Part shown: piece after piece, positions 15,208-23,579 of the stretch
How positions within the stretch are numbered: the stretch's first letter is position 1
Layout: each line of letters opens with the position of its first letter
Program-made: the position numbers and the translations under genes
Notes under the pieces: generated by a model
The model's database searches: none
The model's input: only the letters and a program-made list of their open reading frames with translations
What the model was told of the DNA's origin: nothing
NCBI GenBank assembly: GCA_964292325.1
Contig: CAXYVG010000027.1
Coordinates: 1 to 37,895 of the forward strand
DNA: 37,895 nucleotides
Origin: CTSoil-075 sp964292325
GTDB taxonomy: Bacteria > Bacillota > Negativicutes > DSM-13327
Direction: 5' to 3'

Positions 15208-16832
15208 CAGTTTTCCCCCTGCCTTTGATCGTTGTCTTTTACAATATCTTCTGGTCTTTTTTTCATTAACCATAGGGGAAATCTAATAATAAAATCCTTC
15301 AAAACTCCTTGAGAAGAAGGAGATAGCGAAGAGGTGTAGGGAACACCAAAAGAACGCAGCGAAACTGCCTGCATTACGACGATGAATATCCCGCACACGA
15401 TGCCATAGAGGCCCATTAAGGTGCCTGCAATTAAGAAAAAAAAACGATAAATCACAACCGCTTCTGATAAAGCAGGTACAATAAACCCAGAAACTCCAGC
15501 AATGGCGATTACAATAACCACGGGAGCGCTTACTAGACCGGCGCTAACTGCGCTTTCACCAACAATTAGTGCGCCCACTATACTGATTGCCGAGCCTACC
15601 GCCCTAGGAAGTCTGATACCTGATTCGCGGAGTAACTCATAAAAAATTGACATGATAAGCATTTCCGCCCCAGCAGGAAATGGTATATCCGAGATAGAGC
15701 CAGCCATGCGTAATAGAAGTATTGTTGGAATCATTTCTTGATGATAAGTCTGAAGAGCAACATACAAACCGGGTACTAATACACTGACTAGAAGAGCTAA
15801 GACTCGAAGTATCCTCCATATAGATGCCATATAGGGCCGATTGTAGTAATCCTCACTGCTTTGCAGTGTCTCGATAAATAAATGAGGGACGGTGAGTACA
15901 TGTGGAGTTCCATCACAAAATATAGCTACCCGACCCTCGAGAATTTTGGCTGCCACCATATCGGGCTTTTGGGTATTCGCAATGGTTGCCAGTGGCGAAA
16001 ACGGACTATCTTCGATAAATTGCTCAATGTAACCGGTTTCGAGTATAGAATCCGTATCAATTTTATTGATCCGTCTTTTCACTTCACTCAATACCGCCTG
16101 GTTTACGATGCCATCAAGATAAGCGATAGCAATATTAGTTTTTGTTTGCTTACCAAGGTTGATGTTTTCGAATACCAAGTTAGGGTTTTTTATCTTACGC
16201 CGCAATAAGCTAGTATTTGTTCTGATATTTTCAATAAAACCTTCACGGGGTCCCCTAATAACTGACTCGGTATCAGGCTCAGCTACCGATCTTTTTTCCC
16301 ATTCTCTAGAATCGATCAGAAGGGCGGTATCTACTCCATCAATAAACATAGCTGCATTACCATTTAATATATCATCTATAACAGCGGACATTTTTTTTGT
16401 TTCAACAATATTTGCAGGAATTAAGCTTTTTAAAATTTTCGAATCAAGAAACGAATTTGCTTGTAGTTCTTTCGATTTCGTAATTAATGAATTAATAACA
16501 TCGCGTCTTAAGGTTTCCTTGTTTATTAGCCCGTCAATACATACTATTAAAAATTTTGTACCTGACAAGGTAGCAAATTCATTAAATAAGACGTCACCAC
16601 TCTTTTTGAATGTATATTCTAAAGAAGTTTTATTGTCCGCTACGCAAGTAAAGACGGTCGTAGGTTTGATGTGTGTAAGCTTATCTATCATCTGCGACAT
16701 TTTGGCTGCGATTTTATTACTTTCTACAATTAGCTGGTTAAGAGCATACAGCTTCTTTTTGGTCGTGAAATAAGAAGCTTCAGATATAACAGCTGATATC
16801 TTATTTAGATGTAGATGCTTTTTCTCTTTCAT
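15207..16832 (-). CDS. Spore germination receptor subunit GerA (GerAA family)
   Basis: A 541-aa protein of the GerA family (PF03323). A hydrophilic N-terminal half (1-320) includes DGLINKETLRRDVINSL, LIDSREWEKRSVAEPDTESV and RGPREGFIENIRTNTSLLRR, a near-invariant family block. The C-terminal half has five or so membrane segments with PFPAGAEMLIMSIFYELLRE and FGVPYTSSLSP. It forms the germinant receptor with GerB and GerC. It is first in the operon (order A, C, B). ATG at 16832 and TTG at 16835 are both possible; GGTGGTG lies upstream. Expression in the forespore is expected from known biology. Confidence 0.9.
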   Translation of the reverse strand: MKEKKHLHLNKISAVISEASYFTTKKKLYALNQLIVESNKIAAKMSQMIDKLTHIKPTTVFTCVADNKTSLEYTFKKSGDVLFNEFATLSGTKFLIVCIDGLINKETLRRDVINSLITKSKELQANSFLDSKILKSLIPANIVETKKMSAVIDDILNGNAAMFIDGVDTALLIDSREWEKRSVAEPDTESVIRGPREGFIENIRTNTSLLRRKIKNPNLVFENINLGKQTKTNIAIAYLDGIVNQAVLSEVKRRINKIDTDSILETGYIEQFIEDSPFSPLATIANTQKPDMVAAKILEGRVAIFCDGTPHVLTVPHLFIETLQSSEDYYNRPYMASIWRILRVLALLVSVLVPGLYVALQTYHQEMIPTILLLRMAGSISDIPFPAGAEMLIMSIFYELLRESGIRLPRAVGSAISIVGALIVGESAVSAGLVSAPVVIVIAIAGVSGFIVPALSEAVVIYRFFFLIAGTLMGLYGIVCGIFIVVMQAVSLRSFGVPYTSSLSPSSQGVLKDFIIRFPLWLMKKRPEDIVKDNDQRQGEN

Positions 16833-16852
16833 CAATAGACACCACCTATAAA

Positions 16853-16883
16853 CAACATGCGATACTTTAGTATTACACTATAC
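16853..16883 (-). promoter_or_regulatory. Possible forespore (sigma-G-like) promoter of the ger operon
   Basis: On the minus strand GTATA (16883-16879) and CATGTTG (16859-16853) are 19 nt apart. This only partly fits the sigma-G pattern gnATR and CATnnTA, so it is a weak candidate supported mainly by its position just ahead of gerA. Confidence 0.25.
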
Positions 16884-16963
16884 TGGCTTTTTTACACAGG
16901 TGAGTGGTAAAAGATAAAGGGATAGTTTGATGATGGATCACATTTACTAAAAAATAGCTAGAA

Positions 16964-17004
16964 AGATCCCCCATTTGTAGTATGAAACCACAAATGGGGG
17001 ATCT
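16964..17004 (-). terminator. Terminator of the LTA-synthase-like gene
   Basis: A perfect 15-bp stem, AGATCCCCCATTTGT with ACAAATGGGGGATCT, around an 11-nt loop. On the minus strand it lies 12 nt past the stop codon and is followed by a T-rich stretch. Confidence 0.8.
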
Positions 17005-17015
17005 GGTCGTTGCCT

Positions 17016-19091
17016 TTACAGTCCATTGTCAGAGTGACCGTGAAAGTATTTGACGTATGAATCTTGAACAAAGTGTACGAGTGCTTTTTCGTCATCATTT
17101 TGATTATTTCCGCTATACATATCGGTTTTTATTTGTTTATCATTTGACCAATAATAAATGGTTTCTCCCACACAGCCAATGGCATAGCTCTGATTTTTAG
17201 GAATGGTCATGATGTTTCGGCCTGAGAACTCTGGTGGCGCGGGGAGACCTAGTACCCCCAAAAGAGTAGGTGCAAAATCAATCTGACTGGCGAAGGTTTC
17301 ACTGTTAAAATCATCAAAAGGCTGTAGATTTTTGCTAACAAAGATAAGCGGGATAGGGGCTAGGGGTAAACTCAGATCGCCTTGCCCAAGACGCTTATAA
17401 TTATCGTTCAGACTTGGATGAGGATTATGATCACTTGTAACAATAATAAGCGTCTTATCATCCATCAAATTTCGCTCTTCAAGATCGTGAAAGAATTTTT
17501 TCAAGGTGAAATTCTCCCAATAGATTCCTTTCAGATACACATTTTTAGATTGCTGATTGATAGTTGTTGGAATCTCTTTGTCGGAAAGGCCACAATACGG
17601 AAACGGTTGGTGCGAATCGATCGTTTTCGTCACTATGAAAATTTTATTATCGCGATTTTGTTCCAATGTCTTGATCGTTTCATCATACATTACGTCATTA
17701 TGAAATCCCCAGCCACTGTTTCCAATATACCCTTGTTTTTCTAAATCTTCTTTGGCTTTGTACGTATGCATTCCGAAACGTTTTTTATATGCCCGGAATT
17801 CGTCGTTGTAATATTGGCTAGTAGCCTCTAAAAATACGGTATTATAGCCGCTTTTTTCGAGAGTTTTGAATAACGTGACATTGTCTTCAAACGATTGATC
17901 GTCGGAATAGATCGATTGAGAAAGAAATAGAGAATTAAGCCCCTGAGTGGTAGGTTTGTTAGAAGGGTAATAATGATCGGAATGCGGATACTTAGCTAGT
18001 AATTGATCCCAAAATTCTGTTGTTTCCATTGGAATTTGTGAATTATAGGAATGCAAGTAATCTCGGTGAAATGATTCAGCGACAATTACAATGATTTTTT
18101 CATAAGGAAACGTTTTTGGCGAGGGGGCAGGTTTTTCGGCAACCGTAATTCCTAGATCATTTAGCAGGCTGATTTCCTGTTTAGAAAATGCTACGCGGTA
18201 CAGATGAGTGGATGCGCTTACATGTCGATCTTCATTTCGCAAAAATTCCCTTACTGCATTGATCGTTACAGACTCGGTAAGTAAATCGCGAGATAGGTTT
18301 CTGGACTTTTCTATTTCTGCTTCCTCATCAAACCCGTCTTCCATTAATGCTTTTGGATATACATAGGCTGTGGTAAAATTAATAAAATTTGCTAAGATGC
18401 AGATCGTGATAATAAGGATACCGACGTTCTTTTGGGGCAAGTGATGCGTTTTTTTCGGCGTGCGAAATAATAACATCAGAAAACAAAAACTGATCAGTAT
18501 ACTAAGTAATATCGCTTTATCTGCCGTATATAATACACCTGTCATGGAGTAATTATTTAAATTTTCAAAGAACATCTTTTGAATATGTGTTGACGTAACA
18601 AAAAAATATATGGTATCACTATAAAAAATAAAAATAGTAACAAGATACGATAAAAAGTATATGGTTTTAGATAATATGGTGTTCTGCTTTGTATATAGGT
18701 AGCCAGCTAATATTACAAAGATAACGTTATTAATCACACCTGTAAGAACAGACAGCAGAGTCATCGCATTAAAAATTAAATTTAATGAATGAATCATTAG
18801 CATAGAGATGCCTAACCAGAGGATTGCTAAAATGACGACTGGGCAGTAATCTTTTGCAGCTTGTTTCACCCACGTACTATGTTTTCGGAAAAACATAAAT
18901 AGAATTGCCAATAGCAAATCGCGAAAAATTGCATTGCATACATCGATAATAAATGTTCCTGTTGGGATTTCTGGTTCTCTGATATAAAATTGAAGTGCCA
19001 AACAAGCTTCTATGAGAAAACATAAGGCGATCGCGGCAAACTTCTTTTTGTGGCGGGAAAAAAATTCTTTGAAAAGCGCTTTTTTGATTAT
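17016..19091 (-). CDS. LTA synthase-like membrane sulfatase (phosphoglycerol transferase family), apparent ATA start
   Basis: About 691 aa. Five membrane helices fill the first 215 or so residues; the rest is an extracytoplasmic sulfatase-fold domain of the LtaS/OpgB type, which moves phosphoglycerol groups onto glycolipid or glucan. Visible motifs are VIVAESFHRDYL (metal-binding Glu), NKPTTQGLNSLF (likely catalytic Thr), TKTIDSHQPF and VTSDHNPH. With an outer membrane the product may be a glycan or lipid substituent rather than true LTA. The first conventional start, TTG at 19001, would cut into the first membrane helix. The frame runs on upstream through FSRHKKKFAAIALCFLIEAC, and AAGGAG stands 6 nt before an ATA codon at 19091. 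I therefore place the start there; a mutated or misread ATG is equally possible. Confidence 0.8.
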   Translation of the reverse strand: MIKKALFKEFFSRHKKKFAAIALCFLIEACLALQFYIREPEIPTGTFIIDVCNAIFRDLLLAILFMFFRKHSTWVKQAAKDYCPVVILAILWLGISMLMIHSLNLIFNAMTLLSVLTGVINNVIFVILAGYLYTKQNTILSKTIYFLSYLVTIFIFYSDTIYFFVTSTHIQKMFFENLNNYSMTGVLYTADKAILLSILISFCFLMLLFRTPKKTHHLPQKNVGILIITICILANFINFTTAYVYPKALMEDGFDEEAEIEKSRNLSRDLLTESVTINAVREFLRNEDRHVSASTHLYRVAFSKQEISLLNDLGITVAEKPAPSPKTFPYEKIIVIVAESFHRDYLHSYNSQIPMETTEFWDQLLAKYPHSDHYYPSNKPTTQGLNSLFLSQSIYSDDQSFEDNVTLFKTLEKSGYNTVFLEATSQYYNDEFRAYKKRFGMHTYKAKEDLEKQGYIGNSGWGFHNDVMYDETIKTLEQNRDNKIFIVTKTIDSHQPFPYCGLSDKEIPTTINQQSKNVYLKGIYWENFTLKKFFHDLEERNLMDDKTLIIVTSDHNPHPSLNDNYKRLGQGDLSLPLAPIPLIFVSKNLQPFDDFNSETFASQIDFAPTLLGVLGLPAPPEFSGRNIMTIPKNQSYAIGCVGETIYYWSNDKQIKTDMYSGNNQNDDEKALVHFVQDSYVKYFHGHSDNGL

Positions 19092-19097
19092 AAAACT

Positions 19098-19103
19098 CTC
19101 CTT
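19098..19103 (-). promoter_or_regulatory. Ribosome-binding site pointing to an ATA start
   Basis: AAGGAG on the minus strand, 6 nt before ATA (19091-19089). No ATG, GTG or TTG lies within reach in frame; the next usable codon is 30 codons further in. Confidence 0.55.
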
Positions 19104-19274
19104 TTTAATATCTCTTAGATACCGTTTTGATATAGTTATTATTTTATCTTATTATTCATTATATTTCTACAAATACCTTCATACTATAGTTTATTTTTCA
19201 AAGAGCTGTATTGACAGCAGAATTTATAATTAATAAAGTAACTTTGAACAATGGTGTATAAGTCATTGATGTTG

Positions 19275-19393
19275 TAAATGATGAAGAAGGAATTTCTGCA
19301 TTTGAAAAAGAGAAAAATAAAAGTTCCCGAACGCCGATTTTAGCTATGATTGCATATGCTCTAAAGGGCGATAGGGAACAATATTTAAACTCG
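19275..19393 (+). pseudogene. Remnant of a response-regulator receiver domain
   Basis: The plus strand encodes AFEKEKNKSSRTPILAMIAY and then ALKGDREQYLNSL. This matches the last third of receiver domains in hybrid histidine kinases (REKEK...TPIIAMTAYALKGDRE), which continue into AAGMDDYxxKP; here the match stops at the end of ALKGDREQYL. The phosphoacceptor region is absent and an in-frame stop occurs at 19259-19261. An intact-looking terminator follows at once, supporting a lost gene rather than chance similarity. Confidence 0.6.
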
Positions 19394-19420
19394 CTCATCC
19401 TTCGGTATGAGCGTTTTTTT
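19392..19420 (+). terminator. Orphan terminator after the receiver remnant
   Basis: CGCTCAT (19392-19398) pairs with ATGAGCG (19407-19413), with CC/GG pairing inside, followed by seven T residues. It is oriented for the plus strand, where only the decayed receiver fragment lies upstream. Confidence 0.75.
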
Positions 19421-19425
19421 AGGTA

Positions 19426-20073
19426 TCATTTTTTGTTTTGGTCAACGGGGGTAGGTGCAGTGCTTGGAAGGAGGAGATTTTCAATATCTGCTTTTAAAAT
19501 CGTCATAGCGGTTGTAGTCTCGCCCTTTTCCAGATAGTCAACTAAAGCTAGGTGTAAATCCATGGTAGCAAAATGTTTTTTCTGCACGAAAAAGATGGTC
19601 TGGATATTCAAAGCATCTTCCAAGAGCTTATAAGCGTAATGGTTGCCATAAATGGAGAATAATTTGAGATGGAATTGGCAGTTGTGGTGCCAATGAGACA
19701 TGAAATCATTGGTAGGACAGTTCATGTAGTCTATGCAGGCAGTTCTCAGTTCTTTGATCCAAGATTCATTGATATAGTTACAATAACTTTTCAAAAAAGA
19801 ACATTCTAAAGCGGAGCGAAATTTAATCACTTCTAACAATTGTTGTCGATTTGGCTGGAACAGTTTATATCCCTGCCTTGGGATGCTTGACAGGACGTGG
19901 GTTCCAGTCAATTGGGTGAGTGCTTCACGTATTGGAGCACGACTAACACTATATTTTTCCATCAAAAATTTTTCGGTTAGTATGGTATCGGCAGGATATA
20001 CGCCATTGATAATATCAGAAAACAAAGCCTCGTACACTTGATTTTTTAATGTATCCGTAATTTTTTCATCCAT
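19426..20073 (-). CDS. GntR-family regulator (FadR/FCD subfamily)
   Basis: A 215-aa regulator. Residues 5-75 form the winged helix typical of GntR (VYEALFSDIINGVYP, TEKFLMEKYSVSRAPIREAL, IPRQGYKLF). Residues 80-205 form an all-helical FCD effector domain with its histidines (SHWHHNCQFHLKLF, MDLHLALVDYLEKG). The start is the ATG at 20073 with AAGGAGATATTTT upstream; the open frame extends back to 20304 but has no other binding site. It is divergent from the ATC hydrolase / cysteine desulfidase / MFS operon, and three copies of one dyad lie between them, so it is most likely the operon's regulator. The ligand is unknown; an operon substrate is the natural guess. Confidence 0.88.
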   Translation of the reverse strand: MDEKITDTLKNQVYEALFSDIINGVYPADTILTEKFLMEKYSVSRAPIREALTQLTGTHVLSSIPRQGYKLFQPNRQQLLEVIKFRSALECSFLKSYCNYINESWIKELRTACIDYMNCPTNDFMSHWHHNCQFHLKLFSIYGNHYAYKLLEDALNIQTIFFVQKKHFATMDLHLALVDYLEKGETTTAMTILKADIENLLLPSTAPTPVDQNKK

Positions 20074-20186
20074 AAAATATCTCCTTAGTAGCATTATCAG
20101 ATCATTATATAGTGAAAAAAAAAGTAAGTCAATATGAGAAGAAGAGGAACAGAGTAAATGAGAAAGGAGCCGAAATTGGAACCTGC

Positions 20187-20197
20187 TGATCATATCA
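20187..20197. promoter_or_regulatory. Candidate GntR operator, copy 1
   Basis: TGATCATATCA has inverted arms TGAT and ATCA. With its flanks it reads CTGATCATATCACGA (20186-20200), identical over 15 nt to copy 2 in the opposite orientation. It lies upstream of both divergent genes. Confidence 0.55.
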
Positions 20198-20293
20198 CGA
20201 AGAGGGTGAATGAGATTAACAAGGTTTAAATTGTGATATTTGTACAATAATTGATAGAAAAAATGTGAAATATATATATAATTCAAAAAAATA

Positions 20294-20322
20294 TTGACTG
20301 GCATTATTGGTCGTGATATGAT
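20294..20322 (+). promoter_or_regulatory. Promoter of the ATC hydrolase-cysteine desulfidase-MFS operon
   Basis: TTGACT (20294-20299) and TATGAT (20317-20322) are 17 nt apart, a near-consensus sigma-A promoter. The -10 hexamer is embedded in operator copy 2. Confidence 0.75.
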
Positions 20323-20324
20323 CA
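20314..20324. promoter_or_regulatory. Candidate GntR operator, copy 2, over the -10 element
   Basis: TGATATGATCA on the plus strand is the reverse complement of copy 1 and overlaps the -10 hexamer, a typical position for repression. The identity with copy 1 extends to CTGATCATATCACGA on the minus strand. Confidence 0.65.
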
Positions 20325-20330
20325 GAATGT

Positions 20331-20401
20331 AAATAGCCTATATAAATATATAGAAAAAAATATTATAACCATCGATAAATCAAAGAATATATAGGCTATT
20401 T
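20331..20401 (+). repeat. 14-bp inverted repeat in the operon leader
   Basis: AAATAGCCTATATA (20331-20344) is perfectly complementary to TATATAGGCTATTT (20388-20401), separated by 43 AT-rich nt. It begins at about the expected transcription start and leads straight into operator copy 3. It could be an mRNA-protecting stem or a second protein-binding site. Confidence 0.6.
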
Positions 20402-20403
20402 GG

Positions 20404-20414
20404 TGATCATATCA
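20404..20414. promoter_or_regulatory. Candidate GntR operator, copy 3
   Basis: TGATCATATCA, the same 11-mer as copy 1 and on the same strand, 46 nt before the ATC hydrolase-like gene. It could act as a downstream roadblock or looping site. Confidence 0.55.
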
Positions 20415-20459
20415 GTAATGGTGAATTGAAGAAAAAATGAAAGAAAAGGAGAAAAAAAG

Positions 20460-20963
20460 ATGATTGATAACAAAATTAGTATCAAAGGTGATTCAGTAGT
20501 AGATATTCAAAGAGGTGCAATCGGACATCGTGCAACTTGGACTGGTTTAACGTATACCAAGGCAAGAGCAGCTGGAAAGGCAGAAGAGGCAGAAACATTC
20601 ATTCGTGAAGCAATCGCGGAAACTGGCAAGGTTCAAGGTACTGAAATTAAATGCCAGTGCGAAGATCCAGAAAACGTTACTTGTTTTGCGGACACGTTTC
20701 TAACTCCAAATGTCGTAAAGACTTTTGAAATTGAATTCAAAACCAAAACTCAAGACAGAGTGGATATGGAATTTCATCACTGCCCACTGCTAAAAGCATG
20801 GCAAGATTTGGGGTTTGATGATGCAACTTGTGAAAAATTATGTGATATAGCGATGGATGGTGATAGAGGCATTGCCAAGGCGATGGGATTTGAATTCTAT
20901 TTGGGAGATACCATTGCTCATGGTTGCAATACTTGTCAGATATCCTTTTTCAAAAAAGTATAA
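20460..20963 (+). CDS. L-2-amino-thiazoline-4-carboxylate (ATC) hydrolase-like protein
   Basis: A 167-aa protein resembling the ATC hydrolase family (PF14196). The recognisable part is the C-terminal half: FHHCPLLKAWQDLGFDDATC, then LCDIAMDGDRGIAKAMGF and finally GDTIAHGCNTCQISFF, with conserved Cys and Asp positions. The founding enzyme of Pseudomonas opens the ATC ring to N-carbamoyl-cysteine, but many members are uncharacterised, so the substrate here is an inference. The cysteine desulfidase gene 33 nt downstream supports a sulfur-containing substrate. The ATG at 20460 has AAAGGAG upstream. It is first in the operon. Confidence 0.7.
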   Translation: MIDNKISIKGDSVVDIQRGAIGHRATWTGLTYTKARAAGKAEEAETFIREAIAETGKVQGTEIKCQCEDPENVTCFADTFLTPNVVKTFEIEFKTKTQDRVDMEFHHCPLLKAWQDLGFDDATCEKLCDIAMDGDRGIAKAMGFEFYLGDTIAHGCNTCQISFFKKV

Positions 20964-20996
20964 ATGAGTAAGCGGTGAAAAAAGGAGAATTCCTGA

Positions 20997-22262
20997 ATGG
21001 ATAAGATAAAATATGATAATTTTGTTGCGATATTAAAAGGAGAACTGATTCCGGCTATGGGCTGTACGGAACCAATAGCCATTGCGTTTGCAGCTGCAAA
21101 GGCCAGAGAAGTACTTGGAAAGATGCCCGAGCGGATGGTTATCCGCTGTAGTGGCAATATTATTAAAAATGTGAAGGGGGTTGTGGTGCCAAATTCCGGC
21201 GGCCAAAAAGGTGTGGAAGTGGCAGCTGTTTTAGGCGTTATCGCAGGCAAACCAGAGCTAGAGCTTGAAGCTATCAGCCAAGTCAAGCAGGAAGATATTG
21301 ATACAACTCGAATCTTATGCAGTCAGGGAATTTGTAGCTCTGAACTAGAAGAAGGGGAAGAGAATCTTTTCATTCGAGCAGAGTTAACAGCTGGGCAGGA
21401 AACGGCTGCGGTAGAAGTAAGGAATAAACATAACCACATTGCCAGAATTGAAAAAAATGGTCAGTTGCTATTTGAGCAGCCTACGATTGCCATTCAAGAG
21501 TTTGGGGATAAGTTAGAGCTTAATATTCGTGACATACTTCAGTTTGCAAATGAAGTACAGCTCGATGATGTAAGAGAAATCATCAGTAGACAGATTCAGT
21601 ACAATTCTGCCATATCAAAAGAAGGTTTGACAAATAAATGGGGAGCTCAGGTGGGGAAAACTTCCTTGCAACTTGGCGGTAATGATGTAAGAAGTAGGGC
21701 AAGAGCGGCAGCAGCGGCAGGCTCTGATGCAAGAATGAATGGTTGTGCTCTTCCGGTAGTTATCAATTCGGGAAGCGGCAACCAGGGGATCACTTGTACG
21801 ATGCCGGTTGTCGTTTATGCTGAAGAAATTGGTGTGGATGAGGATTTCTTGTATAGGGCCCTGGTTCTGACCAACCTTCTATCTCTTCACCAGAAACGAT
21901 ATGTTGGCAACCTATCTGCTTACTGTGGAGCCGTATCAGCTGGAGCAGCTGCAGCTTGTGGCATTGCATATCTCAATGGTGCTGATTATGATGTCATTGG
22001 AAAAACTCTGATCAATTCGTTAGGAAATGTAGGAGGCATTGTCTGCGATGGAGCGAAGGCTTCTTGTGCAGCAAAAATTTCTAGTGCAGTTGATGCAGGC
22101 ATTATGGGCTATGAAATGGCAAAACGCGATTTGTTCTTTCCGTTTGGAGAAGGACTTGTGGAAAAGGATTACGAACAGACAATTCAAAATATCGGACGTA
22201 TGGGTTGCTGTGGCATGAAATCTACGGATGTAGAAATTCTTAATATTATGATAGGAAAGTAA
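20997..22262 (+). CDS. L-cysteine desulfidase family protein (CyuA/UPF0597, serine dehydratase alpha-like)
   Basis: A 421-aa cytoplasmic enzyme of the family that splits L-cysteine to pyruvate, ammonia and sulfide with a [4Fe-4S] cluster. The cluster cysteines are visible: C23 in PAMGCTEPIAIAFAAAK near the start, one in YCGAVSAGAAAACG and one in VCDGAKASCAAKISSA. The substrate loop NGCALPVVINSGSGNQGI and the early GNIIKNVKGVVVPNSGG are also typical. The length is normal. Some relatives prefer serine or other amino acids, so the exact substrate needs assay. AAAGGAG precedes the ATG at 20997. The transporter gene starts 27 nt downstream. Confidence 0.85.
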   Translation: MDKIKYDNFVAILKGELIPAMGCTEPIAIAFAAAKAREVLGKMPERMVIRCSGNIIKNVKGVVVPNSGGQKGVEVAAVLGVIAGKPELELEAISQVKQEDIDTTRILCSQGICSSELEEGEENLFIRAELTAGQETAAVEVRNKHNHIARIEKNGQLLFEQPTIAIQEFGDKLELNIRDILQFANEVQLDDVREIISRQIQYNSAISKEGLTNKWGAQVGKTSLQLGGNDVRSRARAAAAAGSDARMNGCALPVVINSGSGNQGITCTMPVVVYAEEIGVDEDFLYRALVLTNLLSLHQKRYVGNLSAYCGAVSAGAAAACGIAYLNGADYDVIGKTLINSLGNVGGIVCDGAKASCAAKISSAVDAGIMGYEMAKRDLFFPFGEGLVEKDYEQTIQNIGRMGCCGMKSTDVEILNIMIGK

Positions 22263-22289
22263 TCAATAGAGTAATAGGAGGAAAGGTAT

Positions 22290-23549
22290 ATGAAGAAACG
22301 TTGGGTAGTTCTGGCAGTATCGTGGATCGTATTTTTCGTGGCATTTCTCGATCGGGTAAATTTGTCAGTTGCTATGCCTCTGATATCCAAGGAATTCTCA
22401 TTATCTCCGGAACAAGTCGGTTATCTGTTTAGTGCCTTTTTTATAACATATACGATCTTTCAAATTCCAGGCGGCTATCTGAGCGACAAAATCGGTCCTC
22501 AAAAGGTTTTGCTGGCTGCCTTAATATGGTGGTCGATTATGACGATGGCTACAGGGGTAGCGCGTACGTTTTCCCAGTTTTTTATCGTACGTGTACTGTT
22601 TGGCATTGGCGAAGGTCTGCAGCCGCCTTGTGCCTTCAAATTGAATAGTAACTGGTTTCCGAATCAGGAAAGGGCCACTGCAAATGCAATTTTTACGTCT
22701 GCATGCTCTTTTGGTCCTGCTATTGCACCATCAATCGCCGTAGCGATTATTGGTCTTTGGGGCTGGCATACACTATTTTATATTTTTGGTGGATTGGGCT
22801 TTGTGATTCTTCCGTTATTATACTTTCTAGTTAAAAATTCTCCGGAAGAAGATCCGGGTATCACGCAAGAAGAACTTCATTACATTAAAAGTGGACAAGT
22901 CGAAATCGCACCAGCGGCATCAGATGAATCTAGTGTAGGGCTTATGAGTGTACTAAAAAATCGGAATATTTGTTTGTTAGCTCTCACTTATTTCGGCTTT
23001 ATGTGTGCATTTTTTGGTTTATTATCTTGGCTTCCTAGTTATTTAGTAAAAGCACGTGGTTTTGAAATGGTGAAGATGGGGATTTTCTCTGGGTTGCCAT
23101 TTTTGGCGCTAGGTATCGCACAACCGCTTGGTGGTTGGCTTTCTGATAAGGTGTTTAGCGGACATCGCAAAATGCAGGCAATTGTTGTGAATTTAGCAGC
23201 GGGACCGGTGCTTTATGGTGTAGTTGGAGCCCCGACCGAAAATATTGCGATGGGACTTTTGGTTTGCACAGGGTTTCTTATAGGTATGGCGTTTGGGCCA
23301 TTATGGGCGATGCCTATGGAATCGGTTAAACGTAGTTATGTTGGTATGGCAACTGGCGTTATGAATGCAGGTGGTAGCATTGGTGGTATATTGTCTCCGA
23401 TTATCATCGGTTATTTGGTTGGTATGTCTGGTTATAATGCTGCATTTATCTTTATGGGAGGCGCATTAGTTTTTACCGCATGTGTTGTATCCATGGTCAA
23501 ATTACCACCGAAAACAGATGCTCAGCTTGCGTCGATAGCTAAAAATTGA
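22290..23549 (+). CDS. MFS transporter, anion:cation symporter (ACS) type
   Basis: A 419-aa protein with 12 membrane helices. The early helix-1 aspartate and arginine in VAFLDRVNLSVAMPLISKEF and the GYLSDKIGPQKVLL loop place it among the ACS family (hexuronate, galactonate and phthalate carriers), which take up organic anions with a cation. A second MFS loop, GWLSDKVFSGHRKM, lies in the second half. It is the last gene of the operon, with AGGAGGAAAGG before the ATG, so it probably brings in the carboxylate substrate used by the two preceding enzymes. A terminator follows. Confidence 0.85.
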   Translation: MKKRWVVLAVSWIVFFVAFLDRVNLSVAMPLISKEFSLSPEQVGYLFSAFFITYTIFQIPGGYLSDKIGPQKVLLAALIWWSIMTMATGVARTFSQFFIVRVLFGIGEGLQPPCAFKLNSNWFPNQERATANAIFTSACSFGPAIAPSIAVAIIGLWGWHTLFYIFGGLGFVILPLLYFLVKNSPEEDPGITQEELHYIKSGQVEIAPAASDESSVGLMSVLKNRNICLLALTYFGFMCAFFGLLSWLPSYLVKARGFEMVKMGIFSGLPFLALGIAQPLGGWLSDKVFSGHRKMQAIVVNLAAGPVLYGVVGAPTENIAMGLLVCTGFLIGMAFGPLWAMPMESVKRSYVGMATGVMNAGGSIGGILSPIIIGYLVGMSGYNAAFIFMGGALVFTACVVSMVKLPPKTDAQLASIAKN

Positions 23550-23579
23550 TGAAGAAATTTTAAATGAATATTACTGATT

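Noticed and set aside
20074..20304. 77-codon N-terminal extension of the GntR regulator
   Set aside because: It would cover the operon promoter and operators, has no binding site, and the family begins right after the ATG at 20073.
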